A stretch of DNA of 64,000 nt. It comes from Chryseobacterium lactis. Its GTDB lineage: Bacteria > Bacteroidota > Bacteroidia > Flavobacteriales > Weeksellaceae. Made by a program: the position numbers and the translations under genes. The stretch is from assembly GCF_003815875.1 (NCBI RefSeq), contig NZ_CP033924.1, positions 2,604,001 to 2,668,000 on the forward strand, given 5' to 3'. Under the pieces are notes generated by a model. The model was given only the letters and a program-made list of their open reading frames with translations. It was not told the origin of the DNA and ran no database searches. Of the stretch, positions 49,610-58,501 are shown one piece after another. Position 1 is the first letter of the stretch; each line of letters opens with the position of its first letter.

Positions 49610-50437
49610 TTATTGTTTTTTCTTTACAAATCCCTGGGTAATCCTGTCTAGGATAATGGCTAAAATCACGACGGATAGTCCGCTTTCAAATCCTAATCCG
49701 ATATCCAGGTTATTAATTCCTTCCAGTACTTTTTCACCTAAACCACCAGCGGCAATCATTCCTGCAATAACTACCATGGATAATGATAATAGTATGGTTT
49801 GATTAATCCCCGTTAATATTGTTTTCATGGCTAAAGGAAGTTCCACTTTAAACAGAATCTGACGGTTGGTTGCTCCGAAAGCTCTGGCTGCTTCAACAAT
49901 GTCCTTAGGAACAGCTTCAATCCCCAGTGTTGTTAATCGTACGGCAGGCGGCATTGCAAAAATAATGGTTGCAAAAGCACCTGGTACTTTACCGATACTG
50001 AAGAATAATACTGCAGGAATCAGATAGACAAACGCAGGCATTGTTTGCATTAAATCCAATAAAGGACGAATGATTTTTTCAGCGATCTTGCTTTTCGCTG
50101 CAAAAATTCCCAGAGGGATAGAAATGACAAGTGCAGTAATCGTTGCTACAAAGATCAATGCCAGCGTTTCCATGGTTTCTTTCCATAATCCCATTAAAAA
50201 TATCAGACTTAATCCTGCTGCAGTCACGACGGCAATACCTTTTCCGGCTTTCCATAATGCCAGTAGTGTAAAGAAGAGGATGATAACATAAAAGGGTGTG
50301 TTTATCAAAACCCATTCAATCCCCATAATAGAGGAGTTTCCTACGTGTTTTATGATATCAAATACAGGTTTTCCATTTTGTGTGAGCCAATTGATTGCAG
50401 TTTCTACATATTGACCTATATCTATAGTTTTATTCAT
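49610..50437 (-). CDS. Glycine betaine/proline ABC transporter permease
   Basis: The 275-residue integral membrane protein has about six helices and the BPD_transp_1 loop EAARAFGATNRQILFKVELPLA (EAA motif), which docks to the ATPase. It is of OpuAB/ProW type. It lies 1 bp after the ATPase gene and 1 bp before the binding-protein gene. The transporter brings in compatible solutes under osmotic stress. Confidence 0.93.
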   Translation of the reverse strand: MNKTIDIGQYVETAINWLTQNGKPVFDIIKHVGNSSIMGIEWVLINTPFYVIILFFTLLALWKAGKGIAVVTAAGLSLIFLMGLWKETMETLALIFVATITALVISIPLGIFAAKSKIAEKIIRPLLDLMQTMPAFVYLIPAVLFFSIGKVPGAFATIIFAMPPAVRLTTLGIEAVPKDIVEAARAFGATNRQILFKVELPLAMKTILTGINQTILLSLSMVVIAGMIAAGGLGEKVLEGINNLDIGLGFESGLSVVILAIILDRITQGFVKKKQ

Positions 50438-50438
50438 C

Positions 50439-51689
50439 TTATTGATTGTTTGCGATTTCTTTTAATTCAATGATCTCTTCTTCGTTAAACTTTGTAGCTT
50501 CTATGATGAGAGATAATTGGGTGATAAGACCTAAAAATTTATTATTTTCATCTACCACAGCGATGGCGGATTTGCTGCCGGAAATTAACGGTAACATTTC
50601 TTCTACAGTGACTTCCGGATATACGGAAGGAACATTACTATTGATAATTGATTCTACTGTAGGTTCTTTCTTTTTGGCAATCCGGACCACATCATTCAAT
50701 GTTACAAAACCAAGAAATTTATTTTGAAAATCGACAACGGGTAAATTTTCAAGCCCTGTTGTTCTCATTTTTCTTAAAGCTCCTTCAGGGCCGTCTTTTC
50801 TGAAACGTACCACGGTAGCTTTGTCGAACATCAGAGATCTGGCGGTAATAATTGTTTTACGATCCACTTTTTCTACAAAGGCCTTTACATAGTCACTTGC
50901 AGGATTGGTTAAAATATCTTCGGCTGTTCCTATTTGTTCTATGACGCCGTCTTTCATAATGACGATACGATCACCGATTTTAATGGCTTCGTCCAGGTCA
51001 TGTGTAATGAAGACAATAGTTTTTTGCAATGTATTTTGCAATTCAAGCATCTGATCCTGCATTTCAGATTTTATCAAAGGATCCAGTGCTGAGAAAGCCT
51101 CATCCATAAGCAGTACTTCTGGATCATTAGCTAACGCTCTTGCTAATCCTACTCTCTGCTGCATTCCTCCTGAAAGTTGGGATGGATATTGGTTTTCGAA
51201 GCCATTTAATCCTACAATATCCAGAGCTTTTTGTGCTTTTTCATCACGGGAAGCTTTGTCTTCGCCTCTGATTTCCAGTCCGAAACCTGCATTGTCTAAA
51301 ACCGTATGATGGGGCAGTAATCCAAATTTTTGAAATACCATACTCATTTCGGTTCTTCTTACCTCCAGAAGTTCTTTATTGTTTTTACCGGTAATGTCAT
51401 CATCATTGATATATACTTTTCCTGAAGTAGGCTCATTCAGCCTGTTCAGACAACGCAGTAAAGTAGATTTTCCACTTCCTGATAATCCCATGATGACAAA
51501 AAATTCGCCTTCATAGATTTCAAAACTGGCTTTGTTGATCCCTACCGTGCAACCTGTTTTTTCAAGAATTTCCTTTTTGGAAAAACCTTTGTCTAAAAGT
51601 TCCTGTGCTTTTTCTTTGTTTTTGCCAAAAATAATAGTCAGGTCTTCAACTTTAAGTTTTACTTTTCTACTGTTTTCATTTTTTTCCAT
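50439..51689 (-). CDS. Glycine betaine/proline ABC transporter ATP-binding protein
   Basis: The 416-residue protein carries Walker A GLSGSGKST (68-76), signature LSGGMQQR (172-179) and Walker B VLLMDE (192-197), then a pair of CBS domains (residues about 275-400). This is the OpuAA/ProV design, in which the CBS pair senses ionic strength. It is the first gene of the three-gene operon. A leader of more than 300 bp may lie upstream (to a -7 box at 52066-52073). Confidence 0.94.
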   Translation of the reverse strand: MEKNENSRKVKLKVEDLTIIFGKNKEKAQELLDKGFSKKEILEKTGCTVGINKASFEIYEGEFFVIMGLSGSGKSTLLRCLNRLNEPTSGKVYINDDDITGKNNKELLEVRRTEMSMVFQKFGLLPHHTVLDNAGFGLEIRGEDKASRDEKAQKALDIVGLNGFENQYPSQLSGGMQQRVGLARALANDPEVLLMDEAFSALDPLIKSEMQDQMLELQNTLQKTIVFITHDLDEAIKIGDRIVIMKDGVIEQIGTAEDILTNPASDYVKAFVEKVDRKTIITARSLMFDKATVVRFRKDGPEGALRKMRTTGLENLPVVDFQNKFLGFVTLNDVVRIAKKKEPTVESIINSNVPSVYPEVTVEEMLPLISGSKSAIAVVDENNKFLGLITQLSLIIEATKFNEEEIIELKEIANNQ

Positions 51690-52235
51690 ATTCAGAATTT
51701 TTTCAATTAATAAATGATTATAAAAAATTGTACATCAATTCATTATAATACCTTTGGTTTTGTTGTTCTGCTGATGACGATAGTGCAAAATAATCTGTAA
51801 AGCTTATAATGATAAAAGCTTTTTAACAAAAAAAATAAGTACATAGAGCCCTAGGGGACCTTGTATTTATTTTAAATATTTCAATAGATTATACTCTAGA
51901 AAAAGAGTGTCTCATGTAAAAACGAGTTAATTTTTTACATAGATTCTACAATTAAATTACTGATGAAGTAATTAAAGATATGTGTACTGAACAACTAGAA
52001 TTCCTACATTGCATCAAAATGCAGGCCAGCATAAAAAAGCTGTGTATCAATTTTTTATGACGGTGCAAATTTACGAATTTTATATTAAATGGATTTTTTG
52101 AGACTCAAAAAGCTGGTTTTAAGCCTGATGCCGGAATGAAATACTCATGAGCATTTTACCCTCATTATTAAGGATAAGAGGGTAATTAGAATGTAAATAT
52201 TTTTAAGAGGATCTTTAAAAATAGAAACGATAAAA
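51690..52235. other. Long intergenic region upstream of the betaine transporter operon
   Basis: This 546-bp gap lies upstream of the transporter operon, beside the end of the DUF1304 gene. It holds a minus-strand TAAATTTG at 52066-52073 as the best -7 candidate, giving a leader near 370 nt. It also has a small hairpin around TGCATCAAAATGCA at about 52010-52023. No gene or known riboswitch is seen. A long leader would suit osmotic control. Confidence 0.45.
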
Positions 52236-52601
52236 TTATTTCAGTAAAACAGCAATAATGGCCAGAATAGCAGGCAGCGCCTGAACGAAAAATATTTTTT
52301 TTGTGGCTGAGACAGCGCCATAAATTCCTGCTATTGCTACACATCCCAGAAAGAATAAGGCTACATTGGTCTGCCATTCCGGATCTTTAATCAAAAAAGA
52401 CCAGATGAGTCCTGCTGCCAGAAAACCATTATATAATCCCTGGTTAGCTGCCAATCCCTTGGTAGGTTTAAACATTTCCGGAGGAAGAGCCGCTTTGAAA
52501 ACTTCTTTTCCTTTAGTTTCCCAGGCAAACATTTCCATCCAGAGAATATAAAGATGTTCCAGTGCAACGACTGCGATCAGAATTTTAGAAACAAGTTCCA
52601 T
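52236..52601 (-). CDS. DUF1304 family membrane protein
   Basis: The 121-residue protein has four hydrophobic helices and the DUF1304 signatures ALEHLYILWMEMFAWET near the start and LAANQGLYNGFLAAGLIW. Its function is unknown. It is divergent from the Crp/Fnr regulator gene across 64 bp, which suggests joint control. Confidence 0.9.
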   Translation of the reverse strand: MELVSKILIAVVALEHLYILWMEMFAWETKGKEVFKAALPPEMFKPTKGLAANQGLYNGFLAAGLIWSFLIKDPEWQTNVALFFLGCVAIAGIYGAVSATKKIFFVQALPAILAIIAVLLK

Positions 52602-52618
52602 GATTTAGTATTTTGTCA

Positions 52619-52649
52619 TTGTAAAACTAAAAAAATAAAGTTAAGTTTG
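52619..52649 (+). promoter_or_regulatory. Promoter of the Crp/Fnr-DoxX-AhpD-like operon
   Basis: TTG (52619-52621), 20 bp, TAAGTTTG (52642-52649), 16 nt before the start codon. Confidence 0.65.
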
Positions 52650-52665
52650 AGTATTAATTCTCAAG

Positions 52666-53238
52666 ATGGATTCTTTCAAAGCACATTTAAATAAGTTTAT
52701 TACAGTAACCGACGAAGAATATTCTTCTATTGTCACTTTTTTTAAGGTATTGGATGTAAAGAAAAAACAAGATCTGATGCTTGAAGGTGAGGTATGCAGA
52801 AATATCTATTTTGTGGTTAAAGGTTGCCTTAGAAAGTTTTTTATTAATGAAAAAGGGGTGGAGCATACGACTCAATTTGCAATTGAAAACTGGTGGATTA
52901 CGGATACATTTGCCTATGAAAGAGAAGTGCAGACAGATTTTAATATTCAGGCTGTAGAACATTCTACCGTTTTGGTAATTGATTTAAAAACTCAGGAACT
53001 GTTATTAGAGAAGCATCCCAAGATGGAACGGTATTTCAGAATCGTTTATCAAAGGGCTTATGCTGCTTCGGAAAGAAAGATCCGCTATTTATATGAATAT
53101 TCAAGAGAGGAGTTGTATGTTCATTTCAGTACACTATATCCATGGTTTATTCAGAGGATTCCTCAATATCTTATCGCTTCATTTTTAGGTTTTACTCCGG
53201 AATATCTCAGTGAAATTAAAGCAAAATTACGTTCTTAA
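52666..53238 (+). CDS. Crp/Fnr-family transcriptional regulator
   Basis: The 190-residue protein has a cyclic-nucleotide-binding-like domain (residues 25-115, GEVCRNIYFVVKGCLRKFF) and a C-terminal winged helix (QYLIASFLGFTPEYLSEIKAK). The FNR iron-sulfur cysteines are absent, and the cNMP-site Arg-Glu motif is not clear, so the ligand is unknown. It is the first gene before a DoxX and an AhpD-like gene and divergent from DUF1304, all likely its regulon. Confidence 0.88.
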   Translation: MDSFKAHLNKFITVTDEEYSSIVTFFKVLDVKKKQDLMLEGEVCRNIYFVVKGCLRKFFINEKGVEHTTQFAIENWWITDTFAYEREVQTDFNIQAVEHSTVLVIDLKTQELLLEKHPKMERYFRIVYQRAYAASERKIRYLYEYSREELYVHFSTLYPWFIQRIPQYLIASFLGFTPEYLSEIKAKLRS

Positions 53239-53301
53239 ACCAGTTTAAGTTTTTTACGATTTATAAACCGGAAATTTGTCATGTTATTAAAAGCGAATGC
53301 A

Positions 53302-53733
53302 ATGACAGATACAAAAAATCAATTTCCGCAACTATTTTTAAGACTAGCTATTGCTGTAACGATGCTTTCTGCGGTGGCAGACCGGTTCGGATGGTGGAGC
53401 AAAGAAAACTCAGCGTGGGGGAATATGGCCAGTTTTGAGAAATATACCAGGCAGCTTACCTCTTTTCTTCCGGAAACCCTAAGTACTTTTTCAGCTTATG
53501 CAGCTACATGTCTGGAAATAATTTTTCCTCTGATGCTGATTTTGGGATTTAAAACCAAGCTAGCCGCCTATGGAAGCAGTATCTTGCTATTGATTTTTGC
53601 GATATCCATGACAATGGCATTGGGAGTGAAGGCTCCATTTGATTACTCAGTATGGGTGGGAAGTGCCGCAGCCTTTTTACTGGCTGTTCAGTCACAGTAT
53701 TCTTTTAGTATAGATCATTTAACCAAAAAATAA
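53302..53733 (+). CDS. DoxX family membrane protein
   Basis: From the ATG at 53302 the protein has 143 residues; an ATG at 53281 would add seven. Four hydrophobic helices and LFLRLAIAVTMLSAVADRFG with EIIFPLMLILGFKTKLAA fit the DoxX/DoxD family. Members act in redox stress and thiosulfate oxidation complexes. It lies in a run of Crp/Fnr regulator, DoxX and AhpD-like genes with short gaps. Confidence 0.85.
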   Translation: MTDTKNQFPQLFLRLAIAVTMLSAVADRFGWWSKENSAWGNMASFEKYTRQLTSFLPETLSTFSAYAATCLEIIFPLMLILGFKTKLAAYGSSILLLIFAISMTMALGVKAPFDYSVWVGSAAAFLLAVQSQYSFSIDHLTKK

Positions 53734-53740
53734 TATAATA

Positions 53741-54184
53741 ATGAGCGCAAGATTAAATATTGCAACAGTAGATTCAGCAGCTTATAAAGCTATGATGGGA
53801 TTGGAAGGATACTTACAAACGATCTCTTTAAACCACATTCAGAAAGAATTAATTAAAATCAGAGCTTCACAAATCAATAAATGTGCTTTTTGCCTGGATA
53901 TGCACACCAAAGATGCTATCAAATATGGTGAAACCACTCAGAGAATTTTTATCCTTGATGGATGGAGAGAAGCAAAAGAGTTTTTTACAGAAGAAGAACA
54001 GGCACTTTTGGCGATGACTGAAGAAATTACACTGATAAGCGACAAAGGTTTAACTGAAGAAACGTATCAGAAAGCGAAGTCATTTTTTGATGATAACCAG
54101 ATTGCACAGATCATTATGGCTATCGTGACAATCAATGCATGGAACAGAATTGCAGTGAGTACGCATCTTCCGGTTGCAAAATAG
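53741..54184 (+). CDS. Carboxymuconolactone decarboxylase family protein (AhpD-like)
   Basis: The 147-residue all-helical protein has the AhpD-type redox site CAFCLDMHTKDA (Cys48, Cys51, His55). Such proteins are peroxide-reducing or alkylhydroperoxidase-like enzymes, active as oligomers in the cytoplasm. It starts 7 bp after the DoxX gene and shares its promoter. The CxxC-xxx-H argues for peroxidase activity rather than a decarboxylase. Confidence 0.92.
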   Translation: MSARLNIATVDSAAYKAMMGLEGYLQTISLNHIQKELIKIRASQINKCAFCLDMHTKDAIKYGETTQRIFILDGWREAKEFFTEEEQALLAMTEEITLISDKGLTEETYQKAKSFFDDNQIAQIIMAIVTINAWNRIAVSTHLPVAK

Positions 54185-54360
54185 GAAAGCAATAAAAGGC
54201 TGGAAGCGGAAGGTGGAAGTTCTTGAAGTGAGGTCAATATCTTACATTCTGAGTATTGAGTTCTATTCCTTTTTAACTTCTAATAGGTAAAGAAGACTAT
54301 ATTTATTTAATTTGAATTAAAAGAAATACACTGATATTACTTCCAGCCTCCAGCTTTATC

Positions 54361-55344
54361 CTAAATCTCGTTCAAGGCAGAGTTGATAAAGTTCAATTCT
54401 TCCTGAGAGATATTGATGTCCATTGTTTTTGCATTTTCAATCGCTTGTTGAGCATTTCTAGCTCCTGCTAATACAACGGTTATTGCAGGTTGAAGGGTTG
54501 TCCATCGAAGGACCAGTTGAGATAAGCTGGCTCCTTTTTCCTGAGCGATAGGCTCAATTTTTTCCAAGAAAGTTTTTACTTTATTCAAATCAAACTGGGA
54601 GAAATAGCCATTTCTGTGGTCATTATCCTTTAATTGGGTTTCTTTGAAATATTTACCTGTTAAAAGACCTCTTTCCATCGGGCTGTACACAATGATTCCT
54701 GAATTATTTTCTAAAGAATAAGGGACAAGATCATTTTCTATGGCACGGTTCAGCATACTGTAAGAAACCTGATTGCTGGCTAATTGCAGCGTTTTACTTG
54801 CCTCCTCCATTTGAGTTACGCTGTAGTTGCTTACTCCTGCAGCACGGATTTTTCCCTGCTGGATTAATAGCTCCATGGCTTCCATAGTCTCGCTGATGAG
54901 TGTTGTACTGTCCGGCCAGTGAAGTTGTAGCAGGTCAATATAATCAGTACCCAATCTTTTTAAGCTTTCTTCAACTTCTTTGATGATATTTTCCTTAGAA
55001 GCGAATTTATAAACCGGAATAGCTTTTCCTTCGTCTTCAGCATCAAAGAAAAATTCTCCTTTTCCATTGTTGCTTCCATCCCAGACCAACCCGAATTTAG
55101 TTAATAACTGAATTTTTGATCGATCTTTTCCTTTGATTGCTTCCCCGATCATTTCTTCACTCAGTCCGAAACCATAAAATGGTGCGGTATCAATAGATGT
55201 TACTCCATAATCTAATGAAGCGTGGATAGAGTCGATGGAATCTTTTTTCTCATTTCCACCCCACATATTCCCGCCGATAGCAAAGGCGCCGTGGGTAATA
55301 ACGGATAGTTCAAGATCGGTGTTTCCTAATGTTCTGTATTCCAT
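54361..55344 (-). CDS. Aldo/keto reductase
   Basis: The 327-residue protein has the AKR barrel with catalytic Asp and Tyr (DTAPFYGFGLSEE), Lys in LLTKFG and His in LLQLHWPD. The NADPH site is VLAGARNAQQAIEN. It reduces carbonyls with NADPH; the class resembles general-stress AKRs (YhdN/AKR11 type). It stands alone between intergenic stretches with small hairpins and repeats. Confidence 0.92.
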   Translation of the reverse strand: MEYRTLGNTDLELSVITHGAFAIGGNMWGGNEKKDSIDSIHASLDYGVTSIDTAPFYGFGLSEEMIGEAIKGKDRSKIQLLTKFGLVWDGSNNGKGEFFFDAEDEGKAIPVYKFASKENIIKEVEESLKRLGTDYIDLLQLHWPDSTTLISETMEAMELLIQQGKIRAAGVSNYSVTQMEEASKTLQLASNQVSYSMLNRAIENDLVPYSLENNSGIIVYSPMERGLLTGKYFKETQLKDNDHRNGYFSQFDLNKVKTFLEKIEPIAQEKGASLSQLVLRWTTLQPAITVVLAGARNAQQAIENAKTMDINISQEELNFINSALNEI

Positions 55345-55656
55345 TTTGTTTTAAAATTTATGATGTGTTAAACCACGAAAGACATGAAAAATACTGTAGA
55401 TATTTTGTAAACCACCCCGTCAAAAATTCTTTGAATTTTCGCCACCCCTCCGGAGAAGGGGAATTCTCCTCGTTTCAATGGTGAGATTTGTAAGGGGCTT
55501 TTTGAGTTGTAAGGAACTTTAGTATTCTTCTACACAGTCTTTATTATAACTTTTCTGTACTTAAAGTATCTGAAAATTTGTGGTTAAAAAATTTATTCGT
55601 TATTTAATTCTTTTAAAATTGCTTCACCAGCGCTCTTAGCGGATTGCGGCCTGTAA
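55345..55656. other. Intergenic region with hairpins and a dispersed-repeat fragment
   Basis: At 55410-55480 it holds AAAATTCTTTGAATTTT (a 7-bp stem with a TTT loop) and a CCCCTCCGGAGAAGGGG hairpin. I recognise this combination as a dispersed element in Chryseobacterium-like genomes. The rest has no visible gene. Confidence 0.5.
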
Positions 55657-55947
55657 TCACTCAATGATATGCGTCGTATAAATTTGTGGTTTTTCCTGAA
55701 GTTTTTCATCTACCAAAGCTCCAAAAGCCTGGATGTAGGGTTGCTGATTGTGCTGAGCCAATCCTTGTTCGTTTTTCCAGATTTCGTAGAAAACAAATTG
55801 ATTTTTGTTCTCAATTCCCTGATGAAGATTATAGAGCTCACACGCTTCTTCTTTTCTCGTTTCTTTTACCATATTCTGAAGAACTTCAAAGACTTCTGCC
55901 TGATGTTCCTGTTTAGCTTTAATAATTGCTGTAAGGTGAATTTTCAT
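55657..55947 (-). CDS. Putative quinol monooxygenase (YgiN-like, ABM domain)
   Basis: The 96-residue protein is an antibiotic-biosynthesis-monooxygenase fold: TRKEEACELYNLHQ, FVFYEIWKNEQGLAQHNQQPYIQAF. YgiN of E. coli oxidises menadiol to the quinone and is encoded next to mdaB. Here too the NADPH-quinone reductase MdaB is encoded in the same operon, with an epimerase gene between, and the gap to that gene is 14 bp. Confidence 0.9.
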   Translation of the reverse strand: MKIHLTAIIKAKQEHQAEVFEVLQNMVKETRKEEACELYNLHQGIENKNQFVFYEIWKNEQGLAQHNQQPYIQAFGALVDEKLQEKPQIYTTHIIE

Positions 55948-55961
55948 ACTTAAATAATCTA

Positions 55962-56846
55962 TTAAATAAATGTTTCAATGGAGTCATATTGAGGGTTCCA
56001 TCCCAGTTCTTCTTTTGCTTTGCTAGCGCTGCACAAACTGTTTGAGGCAAAACCAAAATACCCGCCTGCAGGCCCGAATCTGTTTACCGCTTCCTGTACA
56101 TTTAATGAACGGGCGGGTTGCAAGTCATATTTCTTACTCATATTTTCTGCAATATTTTTTAAGGTAGAGGAGCCATTTTCCGCATAATAAAGTGAGCCTG
56201 CCTGTGCTTTTTCTAAAGCCAGAACATACAGATCCGCCAGATCTTCAATATGTACATTCGACCAGATGTTTTCGCCCTTTCCAAAAAATACACCGTGCCC
56301 TTTTTCTTTTGAAAAATTGAGCAGGGCAGGAATCTGGATGCTGTCTTTTTTCAGTCCTAAACCTTCTCCATATACCATCGTAGGTACAATCACAATACTT
56401 CTGATATTCTTTTGGGAAGACTGAAGAATATACTCATTAATCAAAACTCTGGAAGCCATTTCCAGTCTTGGATTGAGGGGGATGTCCTCTGTAAAAACAA
56501 AATTGTTGCCTTCTCCGTTTTCTTTCCCTCCAAAAATGGCAGATCCTGAAGTGAAGATCAGTGTTTTGCCGGTATTTTGTAATATATTCACAAAACTGTC
56601 TGCTGCATAGGCATCATCCGCTGAATCGGCATTGTGCATCACCGCATCAACATCTGCAACAGCTTCTTTTAAAAATATTTCATCATGAATACTTCCTACA
56701 ATGGGTTCGATTCCTAATAGTTTCAATGCTTCTGCCTGGTTTTCGTTGCGGATCAAACCTTTTACACTATAATTCTTTTTAAGTAATTTCTGGGCAATGG
56801 TACCTCCGATATACCCGGTAACTCCTGTGATTAATATTTTTTTCAT
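55962..56846 (-). CDS. NAD-dependent epimerase/dehydratase family protein
   Basis: The 294-residue protein starts with the Rossmann GVTGYIG (residues 7-13), has the conserved HNADSADDA and IFTSGSAIF (Ser), and a Tyr-x3-Lys-like site is less clear. It is an atypical extended SDR reductase. Its start overlaps the mdaB stop by 4 bp, so it is part of the mdaB-epimerase-ygiN operon. The substrate is unknown; a role in quinone or aldehyde metabolism is inferred from its neighbours. Confidence 0.86.
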   Translation of the reverse strand: MKKILITGVTGYIGGTIAQKLLKKNYSVKGLIRNENQAEALKLLGIEPIVGSIHDEIFLKEAVADVDAVMHNADSADDAYAADSFVNILQNTGKTLIFTSGSAIFGGKENGEGNNFVFTEDIPLNPRLEMASRVLINEYILQSSQKNIRSIVIVPTMVYGEGLGLKKDSIQIPALLNFSKEKGHGVFFGKGENIWSNVHIEDLADLYVLALEKAQAGSLYYAENGSSTLKNIAENMSKKYDLQPARSLNVQEAVNRFGPAGGYFGFASNSLCSASKAKEELGWNPQYDSIETFI

Positions 56847-57460
56847 GATACAAATTCTGGTTTAAATTCCTTTTCGAATACGTTTCTTACGTGATCTCTG
56901 TAAAGTTTCATGTCACGTTCTATATTGGCATTTTTTTCCACATCATGGAAATGAAAACTTTTCATTTTTTCTAAAGAAACGAAGGCGTTCATTCTATGGA
57001 ATCCAAATAATGGTCCATCATCTACACTTTTTTCATTGAAGAACTCTCCGGGTAAAGTGAAGGCCGTTGCAGGAGCGTTCCAGCTTGTTGTCAACATATA
57101 TTTTCTTCCTCCAAGCATTCCTCCTGTACCATAATTAATTTCAGGATTTGCAGCGTTTCTTCCGTCACTCATATAAATTCCTTTTGCATGTCCGGCTGTG
57201 AAAACTTCGTCAATATATTTCTTTAACCCATTGGGAAGCTGGAACCACCAGATCGGAGTATGGTAAATAATATAATCTGCCCAGACAAATTTCTGAACCT
57301 CTTCATTTTTATCGTAATGTTCGCTCACATTCGTGATCTTTACTTCTACGTTTTCAAATTCTTTAAGAACATTTATCGTATTTTCTGTAATAGTCTCATT
57401 ATATTTTCCTCCTGAATGTCCAAAATTTTGTCCACCGTTGATGATAAGTACTTTTTTCAT
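56843..57460 (-). CDS. mdaB: NADPH-dependent quinone reductase (MdaB-like)
   Basis: The 205-residue flavodoxin-fold protein has the FAD/NADPH-site elements of MdaB: LIINGGQNFGHSGGKYNETI, VWADYIIYHTPIWWFQLPNGLKKYIDEVF (cited by landmark, near residues 60-88), and GGMLGGRKYMLTTSWNAP. It reduces quinones by two electrons, avoiding semiquinone formation. It leads an operon with an epimerase and YgiN. A minus-strand -7 box TAACTTTG lies at 57489-57496. Confidence 0.92.
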   Translation of the reverse strand: MKKVLIINGGQNFGHSGGKYNETITENTINVLKEFENVEVKITNVSEHYDKNEEVQKFVWADYIIYHTPIWWFQLPNGLKKYIDEVFTAGHAKGIYMSDGRNAANPEINYGTGGMLGGRKYMLTTSWNAPATAFTLPGEFFNEKSVDDGPLFGFHRMNAFVSLEKMKSFHFHDVEKNANIERDMKLYRDHVRNVFEKEFKPEFVS

Positions 57461-57488
57461 TTTTTATGATTGTTTAAATTTTACTCTG

Positions 57489-57543
57489 CAAAGTTAGGAG
57501 GGATCTTTGTATAATAAAAATAGTATAAATTATAGTAAACTAT
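57489..57543. promoter_or_regulatory. mdaB -7 box and ATAGT-rich operator candidate
   Basis: TAACTTTG (57489-57496, minus strand) is followed upstream by several ATAGT motifs, including the palindrome ATAGTAAACTAT (57532-57543). Such sites suit a LysR regulator. Confidence 0.4.
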
Positions 57544-57714
57544 CAGAATAATTATAGTTATAAATTCAAATTTTGAGGTTAATATTTACTGACATTGTCT
57601 TAACTCTCCATTTAAATATGTACTAAAAATTCCCTTTTTATGGTTAAATATCATATTCCCGGTCAATTTATTTTGACTTCTGTCATGTACATTTGTTTAA
57701 CAAATTGAAGGACA

Positions 57715-58461
57715 ATGATTCAGATAGCGATTTTTAGTGATGTACATGGTAATCTTCCTGCATTGGATTCTGTGTTGAAGGATATAGAGAAAAGAGGAAT
57801 TAGTCAGAGGTTCTGCCTGGGTGATCTGGTTGATTTTGCACCATGGGGCAATGAGGTAATAGAGAAAATCAGAGATTTAAATATTCCCTGTTTACTGGGA
57901 AACCATGATGAAAGAATTGCTTTCGATATTCCTGTTGTTCCTTTGTCCAAGCATTCTAAGGAAGAAACTCAGGCAAGATTTCTTGCCATAGGCCATTCTA
58001 AAAAACATATTACCGGGGAGAATAAAAAATTTCTTTCCGGGTTACCATTTCATCTGAGGTTGAATTACAAAATTGGTGGTAAACACTGGAATATTCAGTT
58101 GGTTCATTCCAGTCTGGATAGTAATGACACCTATCTGTACGAATCGGAAAATAATGAGGTTTTTAATGCTATGCTGGAAGATTCAAAGTCTGATGTAATT
58201 GTCATGGGGCATACTCATCTTTCATTTAAAAAACAATTTGAAAATGAGAAATGGGCCATCAATTGTGGTTCCGTGGGACGTTCAAAAGAAGAAAATCGTC
58301 TGGCCTCTTATCTTATTTTGAAGTTAGATGAAAATAAGATCACTCCTGAAATTGTACAATTAAATTATCCGCTCGAAGAAACTGCCTGCCAGATTGAGAA
58401 AAGTGGAATTCCAGATTATTATGCTTCTTTTTTAAGAAATGAAATAATATCAGTATTGTAA
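57715..58461 (+). CDS. Metallophosphoesterase (YfcE/MJ0936-like)
   Basis: The 248-residue protein has the calcineurin-like metal sites: DVHGN (residues 8-12), GDLVDFAPWG, GNHDE near 62-66, and GHTHLS near 165-170. These are di-metal phosphodiesterases/phosphatases of the YfcE type; the substrate is unknown. It lies between the mdaB operon and a LysR gene, on the plus strand, with a -7 box TACATTTG at 57688-57695. Confidence 0.9.
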   Translation: MIQIAIFSDVHGNLPALDSVLKDIEKRGISQRFCLGDLVDFAPWGNEVIEKIRDLNIPCLLGNHDERIAFDIPVVPLSKHSKEETQARFLAIGHSKKHITGENKKFLSGLPFHLRLNYKIGGKHWNIQLVHSSLDSNDTYLYESENNEVFNAMLEDSKSDVIVMGHTHLSFKKQFENEKWAINCGSVGRSKEENRLASYLILKLDENKITPEIVQLNYPLEETACQIEKSGIPDYYASFLRNEIISVL

Positions 58462-58501
58462 TTATTTTGTAATTTTGTATTATAATATTAATACTTAAAT
58501 T